Virus record (IMG/VR): IMGVR_UViG_3300046736_000044
Location: 1 to 39,290 of that record
Origin: a virus
Strand: one strand, 5' to 3'
Length of the DNA: 39,290 nt
The stretch's first letter is position 1; each line of letters opens with the position of its first letter. A program made the translations under genes and the position numbers. Positions 8,323 to 17,500 of this stretch are shown here, piece after piece. The notes under the pieces are model-generated. The model did no database searches. It was not told the origin of the DNA and was given only the letters and a program-made list of their open reading frames with translations.

Positions 8323-9488
8323 TGGCCCGCTGGTCGCTGATGGTCACGAGGTGGGGCACCGGGCAGGTCCTCGCCCGGACACCCGCTGGGGGTGTCAAAT
8401 TCACTGACACCCTCCGGGCCGGGGGTGTCCTGGACTGCTCAGTGTCCGTCGACGCGCCGTTTCTATCCGGACAGCCCGAGGACGATTTGTGGCGTCGGGT
8501 GCTGTGGCCCTGCCTGAACGGCAATCCGATGGGCGCCTACGTCCTGACCTCGTTCAAGTGGAACTCAACGTCGGGGATGATCGAGTTGCACGGTGACCGG
8601 GTTGACCAGGTGTTGTGGCGCCGCACCATCCGCCAAACCCTGTCGTTCACGCAGATCGACCAGAACGACATTCTCCGGGATCTCATCCGCGCTGGGATGT
8701 CCGTAGCAACCCTGTTCACGCCGGCGCCGGTGACTCAGGACTGGCCCATCCCTTCCGGTATTCCTTGGTGGACGTTGAGTACCAACAAATCGGGGGTGTT
8801 GCGGGACCGGCTCGAGACGCCGGGGAATACCGACGACGGCTACCCGGCGCAGGCACGGAAGGTGATCGGTCAGATGGTCAAGAATCTCACCGAGCTTGGG
8901 GATGAACCGGGGACCACTACTTTGCCGGGGCCGGAGTACCGGTTGCTGTACCGCAGGCAGGACGACGGCACACCGTACGTGTATTGGGACATCGGTTACC
9001 CGACCGTTGGTGTGGAGCGCGGCAACCAGGGCCGGAAAGTGTTCGAGCACCCGGGGGGGAACGTGTCCTCGGTGACGATGGCTGGCGACGGAACCGGGAT
9101 GGGTAACCGGGTGGAGGTGCTCGGCGCCGAGGCTGCGGGTGTCAGGTTGATCGGGGACGCCAACACTCTGCAGAACGACCCCGTTAACGGACTCCCCTAC
9201 TTGGAGATCGTGGTGTCCGATCAGGCCACCGACCAGGCCACTCTCAACCAGAAGGCCGCCGGCCGGCTCGCCGGGGCTAACCGGCCGCTACTCGGGGTGG
9301 ACGTCGAGCTCGTAGGAAACCGGGCACCGGTGGCCGGAACCTACCTGCTCGGTGACTCGGTGGTCCTCAAGACCAGGATGGGCCGGCGGGGGTTGACTTC
9401 CCGGGACATGCGCATCACCGGGCTTGCAACGACCGTAGACGCAACGGGGGACTCGGAGAAGGTAGTTCCTACCCTGATGAGCCTATGA
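8322..9488 (+). CDS. Tail hub/tail-associated protein, Gp37-like
   Basis: A 388-residue protein starting at ATG 8322, overlapping the previous stop by one base. It resembles the ReqiPepy6 Gp37-like tail proteins (Tal/hub class): an N-terminal beta domain with FTDTLRAGGVLDCSVSVDAP, YVLTSFKWNSTSGMIELHGD and WRRTIRQTLSFTQIDQNDIL, then a C-terminal region with RVEVLGAEAAGVRLIG and a closing beta segment that carries GLTSRDMRITGL. Members form the baseplate hub at the tail tip. No catalytic peptidase motif is evident. Confidence 0.82.
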   Translation: MARWSLMVTRWGTGQVLARTPAGGVKFTDTLRAGGVLDCSVSVDAPFLSGQPEDDLWRRVLWPCLNGNPMGAYVLTSFKWNSTSGMIELHGDRVDQVLWRRTIRQTLSFTQIDQNDILRDLIRAGMSVATLFTPAPVTQDWPIPSGIPWWTLSTNKSGVLRDRLETPGNTDDGYPAQARKVIGQMVKNLTELGDEPGTTTLPGPEYRLLYRRQDDGTPYVYWDIGYPTVGVERGNQGRKVFEHPGGNVSSVTMAGDGTGMGNRVEVLGAEAAGVRLIGDANTLQNDPVNGLPYLEIVVSDQATDQATLNQKAAGRLAGANRPLLGVDVELVGNRAPVAGTYLLGDSVVLKTRMGRRGLTSRDMRITGLATTVDATGDSEKVVPTLMSL

Positions 9489-9787
9489 GGGTGCCACCGG
9501 TTAACCCAGCGTCGGAACTGGCGAACGTGCAGGCGTTGGCGGAGCGTGTCCGGCAGTTGGAGGCCACCGTACTGGGGCTGATCACACGGCGCGCGACGTA
9601 TGCGCAGCGGGGGACGGTGACCGCGTTCGTGGGTGGATCAACCACCGCAACAGTGCAACTCACGAACGGGGCGACCGTGACGGCCCGGTACCTGCAGAAC
9701 GCTTACACACCGGTGGTCGGGCACAAGGTGTTCGTGATCTTCGGGCCGGAGGGGGTGCTGATCGATGGGCGCGACTCGGTGCCGTAA
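9485..9787 (+). CDS. Small tail-tip protein with OB-like beta domain
   Basis: A 100-residue protein from ATG 9485, overlapping the hub gene stop as ATGA. Residues 1-38 form a helix (ELANVQALAERVRQLEATVL) that could trimerise. The remainder is a compact beta domain with RGTVTAFVGGSTTATVQLTN and VGHKVFVIFGPEGVLIDG, similar to small tail spike or fibre-base domains of many phages. Position after the hub supports a tail-tip role. Confidence 0.7.
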   Translation: MRVPPVNPASELANVQALAERVRQLEATVLGLITRRATYAQRGTVTAFVGGSTTATVQLTNGATVTARYLQNAYTPVVGHKVFVIFGPEGVLIDGRDSVP

Positions 9788-9867
9788 CGATGACGTACCG
9801 ACAACAAACTGTTGGATACTGACGGTCACAACTGGGCACTGCCGGTCACCAAAGGGGGTGTCATCGG
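9788..9867. other. 80-base gap with short direct repeat
   Basis: No gene. It contains two 12-base direct repeats differing at one position, ACTGACGGTCAC (9818-9829) and ACTGCCGGTCAC (9838-9849), 20 bases apart (about two helical turns), and the ribosome site AAAGGGGG for the next gene. It separates tail genes from the lysis block and could hold a promoter or binding site, but I cannot identify a convincing -35/-10 pair. Confidence 0.4.
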
Positions 9868-10389
9868 GTGGAACCGTCAAGCATCGGTGTACTCATCGCC
9901 GCGCTCGGCGCGCTCGGGTCACTCGCCGGCGGAGCTTGGGCTCTCCGCGCGATCCTGAAGAACAAGCTGATCACCCTCGCATCCCATAACGAGCACATCG
10001 CGCAGTGGCAGGCGCAGGTGGAAGGGCTCCGGCAACGCCTCACCGAGCAGGATGCACAGCACCAACGGGAACGGGACCGGGCCAACACCGTGGCCGAGTC
10101 CCGAATCCTTGACGCGAAGGCCGCAGCCGATGCCAGGGTGTCGGACCGGGATCAGCAGATTGATGACCTTAGGGCCGATCGGGATTACCGCATCGGGGAG
10201 CTCGCCCGGCAGAACGCTCAACTGTGGTCGGCGTTCACTCTTACGGATGAGGCTTACAAGCAAATCACCGGGGCTAGGCTGGCAACACAGAACAACGCAC
10301 TACGCACCGTGGCGCACGTGCTCAGCGCTTCCCCCCTTGCAGACGAACTACCACCTACCGTGGGCAGTGATGGCAACACAACCGGATGA
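9868..10389 (+). CDS. Membrane-anchored coiled-coil protein at the head of the lysis block
   Basis: A 173-residue protein from GTG 9868, with AAAGGGGG ten bases upstream. Residues 5-30 form one transmembrane helix (IGVLIAALGALGSLAGGAWA), followed by a basic patch and a long charged coiled coil (EHIAQWQAQVEGLRQRLTEQ, DRDQQIDDLRADRDYRIGEL) and a short polar tail. A single N-terminal anchor plus coiled coil directly before holin and endolysin genes recalls the LysZ or spanin-like proteins of actinophage lysis cassettes. That is inference; no lipobox or second partner is visible. Confidence 0.6.
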   Translation: MEPSSIGVLIAALGALGSLAGGAWALRAILKNKLITLASHNEHIAQWQAQVEGLRQRLTEQDAQHQRERDRANTVAESRILDAKAAADARVSDRDQQIDDLRADRDYRIGELARQNAQLWSAFTLTDEAYKQITGARLATQNNALRTVAHVLSASPLADELPPTVGSDGNTTG

Positions 10390-10567
10390 CCCGCACGGCT
10401 CGGGATGGATGGACCCCGCCGAGGCGGAAGCACGCGCGCACCACGTCAAACGCCACGCGGACCTACTCTCGGGGTTGGAGCAGAAACACGCCGATTGGTG
10501 GGACCGTCTGGACAAGGCCAACCATTTCCGGCAACGGTGGGAAGAAGTGACGGGGCGGGCATCGTGA
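10370..10567 (+). CDS. Small charged protein in the lysis block
   Basis: A 65-residue hydrophilic protein starting at ATG 10370 (an adjacent in-frame GTG at 10367 is possible), overlapping the end of the upstream gene by 20 bases. It is rich in His, Asp, Arg and Trp (AEARAHHVKRHADLLSG, KHADWWDRLDKANHFRQRWE) and predicted helical. It ends inside the start of the next membrane protein gene (GTGA). I do not recognise a family. Coupling on both sides suggests coexpression with the lysis genes. Confidence 0.6.
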   Translation: MATQPDDPHGSGWMDPAEAEARAHHVKRHADLLSGLEQKHADWWDRLDKANHFRQRWEEVTGRAS

Positions 10568-10890
10568 TCTATTTCGTTGACGATTTTGGGCGGGTACTGA
10601 CTCCCCTGCTGTTCACCTACATGTTGTTCCGGTACGTGACCTCTACAAGGTTCTGGTCTTACTGGGATACCCGCGCGATTGCCTACTTGCTGGGGTGTGT
10701 CGCCGTTGTCGGTTGGGCGTCTCTGATCATTTCCGGGTCAACTGCACCGGTGATACCGCCGTGGGAATGGGCACCCTATGTCAGTGCTGCGATGTGGTTG
10801 GTCGTGGCGTCGGCTGGGGTTGCTCTGGTCGGTGGGTATGAGCGGGAGCAGTACCGGGCACGCCGCACGGTGAGCAAACACGAGGACTAA
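10564..10890 (+). CDS. Three-helix membrane protein, candidate holin or antiholin
   Basis: A 108-residue protein from GTG 10564, overlapping the preceding stop as GTGA. Three hydrophobic segments are visible at about residues 9-24 (GRVLTPLLFTYMLFRY), 38-58 (AIAYLLGCVAVVGWASLIIS) and 69-91 (SAAMWLVVASAGVALVGGY), followed by a charged tail (REQYRARRTVSKHED). Small membrane proteins next to the endolysin are commonly holins; a second candidate follows at 12638 and a third at 31985, so one may act as antiholin. The topology is visible, the role is inferred from context. Confidence 0.65.
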   Translation: MIYFVDDFGRVLTPLLFTYMLFRYVTSTRFWSYWDTRAIAYLLGCVAVVGWASLIISGSTAPVIPPWEWAPYVSAAMWLVVASAGVALVGGYEREQYRARRTVSKHED

Positions 10891-10902
10891 CCCGGCTAGC
10901 GT
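10885..10902 (+). promoter_or_regulatory. Candidate late promoter/operator variant upstream of lysis genes
   Basis: GACTAA-CCCGG-CTAGCG (10885-10901) is a degraded form of the early operator CACTAG-N5-CTAGTG, with a -10-like TAGCGT at 10897-10902. The base 14 positions after this box begins ATG 10916. No good -35 is found 16-18 bases upstream, so activity would need an activator. It matches the site at 36928-36945 before the head genes. Confidence 0.45.
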
Positions 10903-10915
10903 TACCATCTCGGGT

Positions 10916-11092
10916 ATGACCGACACAGACCCCGGTATTGACGCGCACCTAGAACGGCAGGCCGACACACCCGAGGGGTTCGTCCGGCTCGATGACGGCC
11001 GGACCCGGCCCGTTGGCGGGACCAACGACAACGAGTCACCCGGGAAGGGCACACCCGGTTACCTCCCCGACCCTCCGTGGGCGAAGCTGTGA
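10916..11092 (+). CDS. Small hydrophilic protein before the endolysin
   Basis: A 58-residue acidic, Gly/Pro-rich protein from ATG 10916. The N-terminus is helical (DPGIDAHLERQADTPEGFV), the rest probably disordered (VGGTNDNESPGKGTPGYLPD). The stop overlaps the likely endolysin start GTG 11089 (GTGA), so it probably serves translation of the endolysin or is coexpressed with it. There is no clear ribosome site, and the operator-like box at 10885-10902 is close upstream, consistent with a very short 5' leader. Family unknown. Confidence 0.6.
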   Translation: MTDTDPGIDAHLERQADTPEGFVRLDDGRTRPVGGTNDNESPGKGTPGYLPDPPWAKL

Positions 11093-12015
11093 CCGCCGCG
11101 GACGACTACCGGGCGATCGTGGGCCGGCTCCGGTCGTGGGGGTTCCGGATCACCGAAACCGATGGGTGTTATGGCCGGTCGAACGGGCTCGGGTGGGCTC
11201 GTGGCGTCCCATGCGGGCACGTGAACCACCATTTCGTGTGCTCAATGAACCCCGCCCAGACCTACATTGACGGAATCGTGTCGATGCTCGTCGCGGGGCG
11301 GACCGTGAATTGGTTCGCGGATGTGAACGGTGCCGGGTACCTGATCGGCACAGGGCCGCTCAACCACTCCGGGCAAGGCAATAGCTCGGTCCTCAACCGC
11401 ACCATCGCCGGGCTGGCACCCACCGGCCCAGCCGGCGCCGCCGGGGACATGACCGGCAACACCTACTACTCCGGGACCGAGTGTCAGCACCCTGGGGACT
11501 CCACACCGTGGCCGCAACCGATGGTTGACGTGATGGTCGCTATCTCCGCTGCGGAGGCCATGCAGTGGGGTTGGTCCGCGGGTGCGGTGATTGATCATTA
11601 CGAGTGGACGAACCGCAAAATTGATATGTCCCTGTATGGCGGGCCGAGCTCGGGCAGCACCGCGGGAAACAGGATGCGCGCCGCTGTGACCGCACGTATG
11701 ACCGGCGCAACGCCGGCACCGACTCCGACAAAGGAATGGGACGAAATGGCAACCAAGGACGAAATCAAGCAGGCTGTCCGCGACGTGTTGGGCGAGTCCG
11801 CCCCGTCACAGATGGTCAACGACTCGGTAATCAACGTGCTGCGGGGCGATGAGTTCAAGGGCGAAATCGTGGCCTTAGTCATCGCAGCAATCAATAGCGG
11901 AGAGTTCGCGCAAAAGATCAACGACCTAGTAATCAACGTGCTCCGATCTGACGAGGCGCGTGGAATAACCGACCTAGCCGCCGATGGGAAGATCGACAAC
12001 CCCCCAAAAGGCTGA
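11089..12015 (+). CDS. Endolysin: N-acetylmuramoyl-L-alanine amidase
   Basis: A 308-residue protein; GTG 11089 is chosen because it overlaps the upstream stop as GTGA, with GTG 11077 as an alternative. Residues about 20-205 have the Amidase_2/PGRP pattern: VNHHF (His47-48, zinc-type histidine), GTECQH near 134, and VIDHYEWTNRKID near 168-180 (His170 and the typical lysine-aspartate end). This enzyme cuts the amide bond between MurNAc and the stem peptide. After a Pro/Thr linker (PAPTPTKEWDE) the C-terminus carries two related 16-residue units (VNDSVINVLRGDEF and INDLVINVLRSDEA), perhaps for wall binding or oligomerisation. An internal ATG 11747 preceded by AAAGGA may also be used. Confidence 0.88.
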   Translation: MTAADDYRAIVGRLRSWGFRITETDGCYGRSNGLGWARGVPCGHVNHHFVCSMNPAQTYIDGIVSMLVAGRTVNWFADVNGAGYLIGTGPLNHSGQGNSSVLNRTIAGLAPTGPAGAAGDMTGNTYYSGTECQHPGDSTPWPQPMVDVMVAISAAEAMQWGWSAGAVIDHYEWTNRKIDMSLYGGPSSGSTAGNRMRAAVTARMTGATPAPTPTKEWDEMATKDEIKQAVRDVLGESAPSQMVNDSVINVLRGDEFKGEIVALVIAAINSGEFAQKINDLVINVLRSDEARGITDLAADGKIDNPPKG

Positions 12016-12029
12016 ACCCCGGTATCGAC

Positions 12030-12638
12030 ATGTCGGGGCTCGACCCGCGGGACCTGGTGCTCAACGAAACCGTCCGGGCATGGCGTGATCGGTATCCGGG
12101 CCGGTGGGATCTCCTGCTACCGGTGATGCTGATCGTGGACGCCGAGTCGGATTGGCGGGTGTTGGCGAACGACGGGACCGCGCCGGGGTTGAAGGAGTCG
12201 CAACGCGCAGTGCTCAGGGAGTCGTCCCGGGTGTTGGCCGAGCAAGGGTGGCCGACCTCGTGGGTGGGTCACAACGGGATCTCAGTCGGCCCAACGCAAG
12301 CGTCACCCTCGGAAGCAACCACGCTCGCCGCTCGCCCTTGGGCCGGTTGGGGCACGATCCGGGAATGCATGGACACCTATCACATCGTGGGGGTGACCCT
12401 CGAAGAGCTGGACCTTGTGGTCGGCTCCGACCGGGCACTAACTGATGTGGTGGAACTCTGCTACGAGGTGCAACGGTGGCTAGTTCCGGGCTATGACCAG
12501 GCTGGCACGGTGGCGGAGCGGGATGCCCTGTTCTGGTCGGCGCCGGAAACACTGAACTACTTCCACCGGGTGACCCGCGTCAAGACCATGATGGACAACT
12601 ACCACCCGCGGTATTTCACCGACGAAGGAGCTACCTGA
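12030..12638 (+). CDS. Second lysis enzyme, lysozyme/transglycosylase-like
   Basis: A 202-residue protein from ATG 12030. It shows the signature order of lysozyme-like transglycosylases: MLIVDAESDW (Glu39 in the catalytic position) followed about 45 residues later by HNGISVGPTQASPSEA, which matches the G-x-x-Q motif after the catalytic Glu in soluble lytic transglycosylases. It would cut the glycan strand while the neighbouring amidase cuts the peptide link. No signal peptide is seen, so export would depend on holin. Its stop overlaps the holin-like gene (TGATG). The family call is from motif pattern only. Confidence 0.65.
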   Translation: MSGLDPRDLVLNETVRAWRDRYPGRWDLLLPVMLIVDAESDWRVLANDGTAPGLKESQRAVLRESSRVLAEQGWPTSWVGHNGISVGPTQASPSEATTLAARPWAGWGTIRECMDTYHIVGVTLEELDLVVGSDRALTDVVELCYEVQRWLVPGYDQAGTVAERDALFWSAPETLNYFHRVTRVKTMMDNYHPRYFTDEGAT

Positions 12639-12931
12639 TGCCTGATGATTCCCTGCCCGTTGGTACCGTCCTGCCGGCTGGCGGGCCGACCCCGCCGTCC
12701 ACCTCGGACAAGGCTGTGTCCGCGGCTGTGTGGGGTGCTGTGCCCGCTGTGCTCGCGTTGCTCGCCACATGGTTGGAATCGGCACCGAACACCATCCCCA
12801 GCGTTGACCCGCAGGTGTGGACAGTCCTGGCGTTGCTGCTGACCGTGGCAACACCGATCGTGTCCGCTATCGCAGCGCAACGGAAAGGGAACACCCTCAA
12901 ACAACCCGTACAGATCACCGCCGCCCCGTAG
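12638..12931 (+). CDS. Holin candidate, two transmembrane segments
   Basis: A 97-residue protein, ATG 12638 sharing a base with the upstream stop. Two hydrophobic helices are clear, at about residues 24-46 (AVWGAVPAVLALLATWLE) and 60-81 (VWTVLALLLTVATPIVSAIA), with a polar N-terminus and a short basic C-terminal tail (AAQRKGNTLKQPVQ). That is a class II holin layout, and it lies directly after two cell-wall enzymes. A third membrane candidate at 31985 leaves open which protein sets lysis timing. Confidence 0.75.
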   Translation: MPDDSLPVGTVLPAGGPTPPSTSDKAVSAAVWGAVPAVLALLATWLESAPNTIPSVDPQVWTVLALLLTVATPIVSAIAAQRKGNTLKQPVQITAAP

Positions 12932-12942
12932 CCTTACCGATT

Positions 12943-13830
12943 GTGACCAACATCTATGGGCCGGATCATCCTGCTGGTGTGCTCACCCTCGGGGATCTCG
13001 GGCCTTGGCAGTACATGCTGTCCGCGTCGGTGGCCGCCTCGACGGTCATCACTCACGTTCGGTATTTCGTGGCGTCAACCCTGCTCGCCGCCGAGCTCGG
13101 AGGCGCCGCGGACTATCAGATATGGCGGGATGGGGAACCGACCTCGGTTGTTACCGGAACGTTCACCATCCCCGCCACGGTTGGGTGGATCACCGACTCG
13201 CTCGCAACACCCTTGCAGGTTCCGTCCGGCCGGCGGATGTGTTTGGCGATTTCCCTAGACGCCGCGGTCGCGCAGCACGCTGGGGAAACACCGGGGGTTA
13301 TGCCGTTCGTGTCCGGGCTCATCACCTGCCATGGGTCGTCTGCCTACCAAACCACCGACCGGGTTTACACGTTCGACCCGTCATCGGGGGCACACCCGAA
13401 CGATGGAAGCCGATCAACTTTTTATTTAGATGTGGAGTTCGCCGTGAGTGAGCTTGTCGACCTGGACCCCGCGCTGATGACTGCCGGCGACGTTGTGCTA
13501 CTCACTCAGCAGGTTCGGGGGGAAGTGAACTCAGTTACCGCGGACACTGACGCGGTAATCGCTAACCTGCATATCGAAGGAGGGCCGCGGGATGGGATGG
13601 ATGTCGATTACTGGATTCCCGACACTCCTGCCGGGCTCGCGTCCGCGACGATGACTCTCCACCAAGAGCTACCCGACCAGGCGCTGATGTCTGTATGGGA
13701 GTCGTCGGGTGGTGCTCTGTGGACCTATGAGGGTGGCGGGATTTATCACTGTGGTGTCGGTGGTACGGACTACCCGAAGGGGACGAACACCACACGAAAT
13801 GACACGCCGTCGCTCGTTCCCTACCCGTAA
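12943..13830 (+). CDS. Virion surface protein with DUF4082-like beta domain
   Basis: A 295-residue protein. GTG 12943 (VTNIYGPDHPAG) is the first usable start after the holin stop; its ribosome site is weak. Residues about 10-125 resemble a DUF4082-type jelly-roll: GVLTLGDLGPWQYML, HVRYFVASTLLAAELG, VTGTFTIPATVGWITDSLA, TPLQVPSGRRMCLAISL. Such domains appear in secreted or virion proteins with carbohydrate-rich partners. The rest is beta-rich with an aromatic C-terminus (WTYEGGGIYHCGVGGTDYP). It begins the host-surface block 12943-17961. The DUF4082 match is my reading of the pattern and needs profile comparison. Confidence 0.6.
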   Translation: MTNIYGPDHPAGVLTLGDLGPWQYMLSASVAASTVITHVRYFVASTLLAAELGGAADYQIWRDGEPTSVVTGTFTIPATVGWITDSLATPLQVPSGRRMCLAISLDAAVAQHAGETPGVMPFVSGLITCHGSSAYQTTDRVYTFDPSSGAHPNDGSRSTFYLDVEFAVSELVDLDPALMTAGDVVLLTQQVRGEVNSVTADTDAVIANLHIEGGPRDGMDVDYWIPDTPAGLASATMTLHQELPDQALMSVWESSGGALWTYEGGGIYHCGVGGTDYPKGTNTTRNDTPSLVPYP

Positions 13831-13889
13831 CCCTGCCCGGGGTGCCTATGCTGACCGGGACAGGATGACCCACGACCCTAGGGGCGCTC
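13831..13889. other. Short gap with possible -10
   Basis: No gene. TATGCT at 13847-13852 fits an actinobacterial TANNNT -10 but no good -35 precedes it. The region could hold a weak or activator-dependent promoter for the fibre genes. Confidence 0.25.
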
Positions 13890-14513
13890 ATGGTTGCGAA
13901 GATGCACGCACAGAACATTGTTTCGATGGGCGCAGCCGGGATTAACTGGGCGTCGGACACGATCAAGGCGATGCTGTGCACGTCCGCGTACACACCGGAC
14001 CCGATCACACACGCATTCAAGAGCTCGGTGACGAACGAGGTTACGGGCACCGGGTACACCGCAGGCGGGGCCACGTTGGGTGGGAAGAACACACCGGCCG
14101 TGACTGCCGCTAACTCGTGGGGCACGTCCCGGGCGAACTCCACCGCCTACGCAGCGGGGGCCGTCGTCCGGCCGGCCACCGGGAATGGGTTCTTGTACCA
14201 GGCGTCGACCGGGGGTACTTCGGGCGCGTCGATTCCGACCTACCCGACGACCATCGGGTCCACCGTCACGGACGGTTCCGTTGTCTGGACGTGCGTGGGG
14301 CAGGGCATCGTCACCTGGACCGCGACTGACCCGACGTGGACAACTTCCACGATCACCGCGCGTTCTATCGTGATCTACAAGGACACCGGTACCGCCGGGA
14401 CCTCACCGATCATCATGAGTGATTCCGGTGATGGTTCGGACAAGGTGTCCTCGGCGGGGACGTTTACCGCTGATCTGGACAACACCCTCGGGGTTGCGTA
14501 CTTCTTCGTCTAA
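13890..14513 (+). CDS. Structural protein with inserted carbohydrate-module-like domain
   Basis: A 207-residue protein from ATG 13890. The two ends (AGINWASDTIKAMLCTSAYT and SIVIYKDTGTAGTSPIIMS) belong to a beta-rich phage structural protein type often found beside tail fibres. Between them, about residues 75-150 form an insertion with the W...YAAGAVVRPATGNGFLYQ, SGASIPTYPTTIGSTVTDGS and VWTCVG pattern, a widespread small module in phage tail proteins that resembles chitin/carbohydrate-binding modules. The layout suggests domain insertion into an existing fold. A surface-adhesion role is inferred. Confidence 0.6.
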   Translation: MVAKMHAQNIVSMGAAGINWASDTIKAMLCTSAYTPDPITHAFKSSVTNEVTGTGYTAGGATLGGKNTPAVTAANSWGTSRANSTAYAAGAVVRPATGNGFLYQASTGGTSGASIPTYPTTIGSTVTDGSVVWTCVGQGIVTWTATDPTWTTSTITARSIVIYKDTGTAGTSPIIMSDSGDGSDKVSSAGTFTADLDNTLGVAYFFV

Positions 14514-14557
14514 ACCGCCCTCACTCCTGACCGTTACCGGGAAGGGGGCGAGTCAGC

Positions 14558-17500
14558 ATGACGCAACTCTCTGGCTACGGGCTGAATGAGGGTTCCGGCA
14601 CTACCACCGCCGACGCCACAGGCAACGGGCGCACCCTCACTGTGTCCGGCGGGTGGGCCGCGACCGCGAAAAACGGCGCGGGCCTTGGGTCCGGTGGCGG
14701 TGCTGTGGGCGCTGTCGGCGCAGGGTCTCTCAGCGCGTTCACCGTTATGGGTTGGGTGAAACTGTCCCTACCATCTGGCGGTAATTACTACGGTGTCTTA
14801 ACGTCAGCTACTAGCTCGGTCAACGGGTATTATTTGGAGGTTTCTGCGTCGGGTGCTGCCCTACTGCTGGACTGCTACAACGGGACAGCCACCGTTAACG
14901 CCACGTCTACCTTCCCTGTTAACACCGCCACGCATTTAGCGATGACCTTATCCGGTGGCACGACGACCCTCTATATCAACGGGGTTGCAGCCGGAACCTC
15001 AGCATCTGGTACGGCGCAGAACTTCGGGGCCGCGGACTGGGCCATCGGCGCCGGTAACGGCGATATCGGGCCGGGGGCGTCCGATTGGATCGATGAGGTA
15101 AAGGTCTTCGACACTGCCCTGACTGCTGGGCAGATCGTTACCGAGATGAACACCGCAATCGGTGGGGCGACCTCGGTAACGATGACCGTGGGCGTCGCCC
15201 GGGAAGCGTCCGCTGCGGGGCCGGTGGCTCTCAGTGGGGTTGCATCGGTCACGATGTCGATCGGGTCCGGCCGATCACAAAGCGCGGCCGGTCCTGTCGC
15301 GCTGTCCGCAGGGGCCAACGCGACGATGACCGTGGGCGCCGCGGGCGCTGCCTGCCGGTCCGGCGCTGTGGCACTGTCCGGGGTTGCTCACACCACAATG
15401 ACGGTTGGCCCGGGTCGGGTACAGGTCGCCGCTAGTCGGGTGCAGATGGTGGGGCTCGGCTCTGCTGTGTTCATCACCTCGGTATCTGCCAATGGCCGGT
15501 ACATGCTGGACCAGAACTCGGCGCCGATCCTCATCCGGGGTGACTCGCCGTGGTCGATGCTGATTGACCTGTCGTCCTCGGAGATGGACACCTACCTCAC
15601 GAACCGGGCCGCGCACGGCACAAACATGATGCTGTGCACCCTGGTCGGGTCCATCGAAAACGGTGGCGGCAACAACAACGGGGAAACCTACGACGGGATA
15701 CTTCCGTTCACGTCGGGGGATTTGAACACACCGAACGCTACCTATTGGGCTCGGATGGATTCCTACCTTTCCAAGGCTGAGGCGTTGGGGATCACCCTGA
15801 TGATCTACGGGCTCGACGGGTGGAACACCAAAGCGGGGGGGGTGTTTGACGGTAAGTCCACCGCGGATTGCCAGGCGTTCGGGGCGTTCATCGGTGCCCG
15901 GTGGTTGTCCCGACCGAACATTGTTTGGGCGTTCGGTGGGGACTATGACGCCAATATTGGGCCGGGGACGTTCGCTGATCCGCAGTTCAATGCGTTCCTA
16001 ACCGGTATCCGATCAGCGGGTGATAACCGGCCGGTCACGATCCAGAACAACTACATGCGGTCGCTCAGCTCTGACTCGACGTATTGGGAGCAACGCGCAG
16101 ACTTAAACTTCGCGTATACCTATTTCGCAACTTATGACGCCGTTCTGGCCGGGTACGCCAAGTCGTGGACCGCGACCGGTGGGAAACCGTTACGCCGCCC
16201 TGTGTTCTTCGGTGAAGGCGAGTACGACTCCTCACTGGTCGGTGATGGTGGGTCCGCTGCTGCTGTTCGGCGGCAGGCCGGTTGGGCTCTCACGTCGGGG
16301 GCGTGTGGTGCGTTTACCGGCCAAGAAGGGGTGTGGAACTTCAATTCCGGTTGGGGTTCGCTGCTGTCGTCGGCGCAGTCGGCGCAGCATCAGAAGATCC
16401 TGGACACGTTCGCGGGGCTGTCGAAGTGGCACCTGCTGGTCCCGGACACAGGGTCAGCGCTGGTCACGTCGGGGCGTGGCACCCCGTACGTGTTTTCGAC
16501 TCAGTCGGATAACCGTTGGAACTCAACCTCGGACTATGTGACGGCGGCCGTCACCCCGGATAAGACCCTCGCGGTGATCTACAACCCGAACACCGCGAAC
16601 GGCATCACGATCAACGCCAGCGCGGTCGGCACATCGCCCACCCTGCGCAGGGTGGACCCGTCGACGGGCACATCCACCGGGATGACGTGGACGACGACAC
16701 CGGCCGACCCGGGGAACAACGCCGCCGGGCAGAAGGATTGGCTGTTCATCATCGAGGCGGCGGCTGACGCGACGATGACCGTGGGCGCCGGTCGTGCTCG
16801 GGGCGGGTCGGCCGCGGTTTCCCTGTCTGGGGTGGGCAACGCCACGGTGACGGCAGGTGCAGGCCGGTCGGCTGGCTCGGCGGGGCCGGTGGCACTGTCC
16901 GGTGTAGGCAACGCTGCGCTTCTCGTTGGGTCGGCGGGCTCGACCGGTACGGCCGGATCGGTAGCCCTATCCGGTACGTCCTCGGTGACGATGACCGTGG
17001 GGTCGGCGGGTGCGACTGGCTCGGCGGGTGCGGTTGCCCTGTCCGCGGTCGGTGTCGCGACGATGACCGTGGGCGCTGGGGCTGCCACTGGTAGCGCTGG
17101 GCCGGTGCTGCTGGCCGGTACATCCACTGTGACGTTCCCCGTGGGCGCTGCTGGTGCGGTGGGTGCTGCCGGTGCGGTGCTGCTACTCGCCGGGCAGACC
17201 GCGACCCTGACGATGGGCGCTGGCGGGTCGGCGGCCGGTGCTGGTGCGGTGGCACTCAGCGGGATCGCCAACGGCACGCTGACCGTGGGCGCGGGTGCTG
17301 GCGCCGGGCGGGCCGGTCCGGTCGCTCTGGTGACCTCTCAGCCCGACACCACCATGCCGGTCGGTGCAGCGGTCGGTGTGGGGCGTGCCGGGGCTGTGCA
17401 GATGTTCGCCGGGTCCAACGCTGATCTCACCGTGGCCGCCGCCCGGGCGACCGGTGCCGCGGGTCCTGTGGTCCTGTCCGGGGTTGCTCACACCACGATG

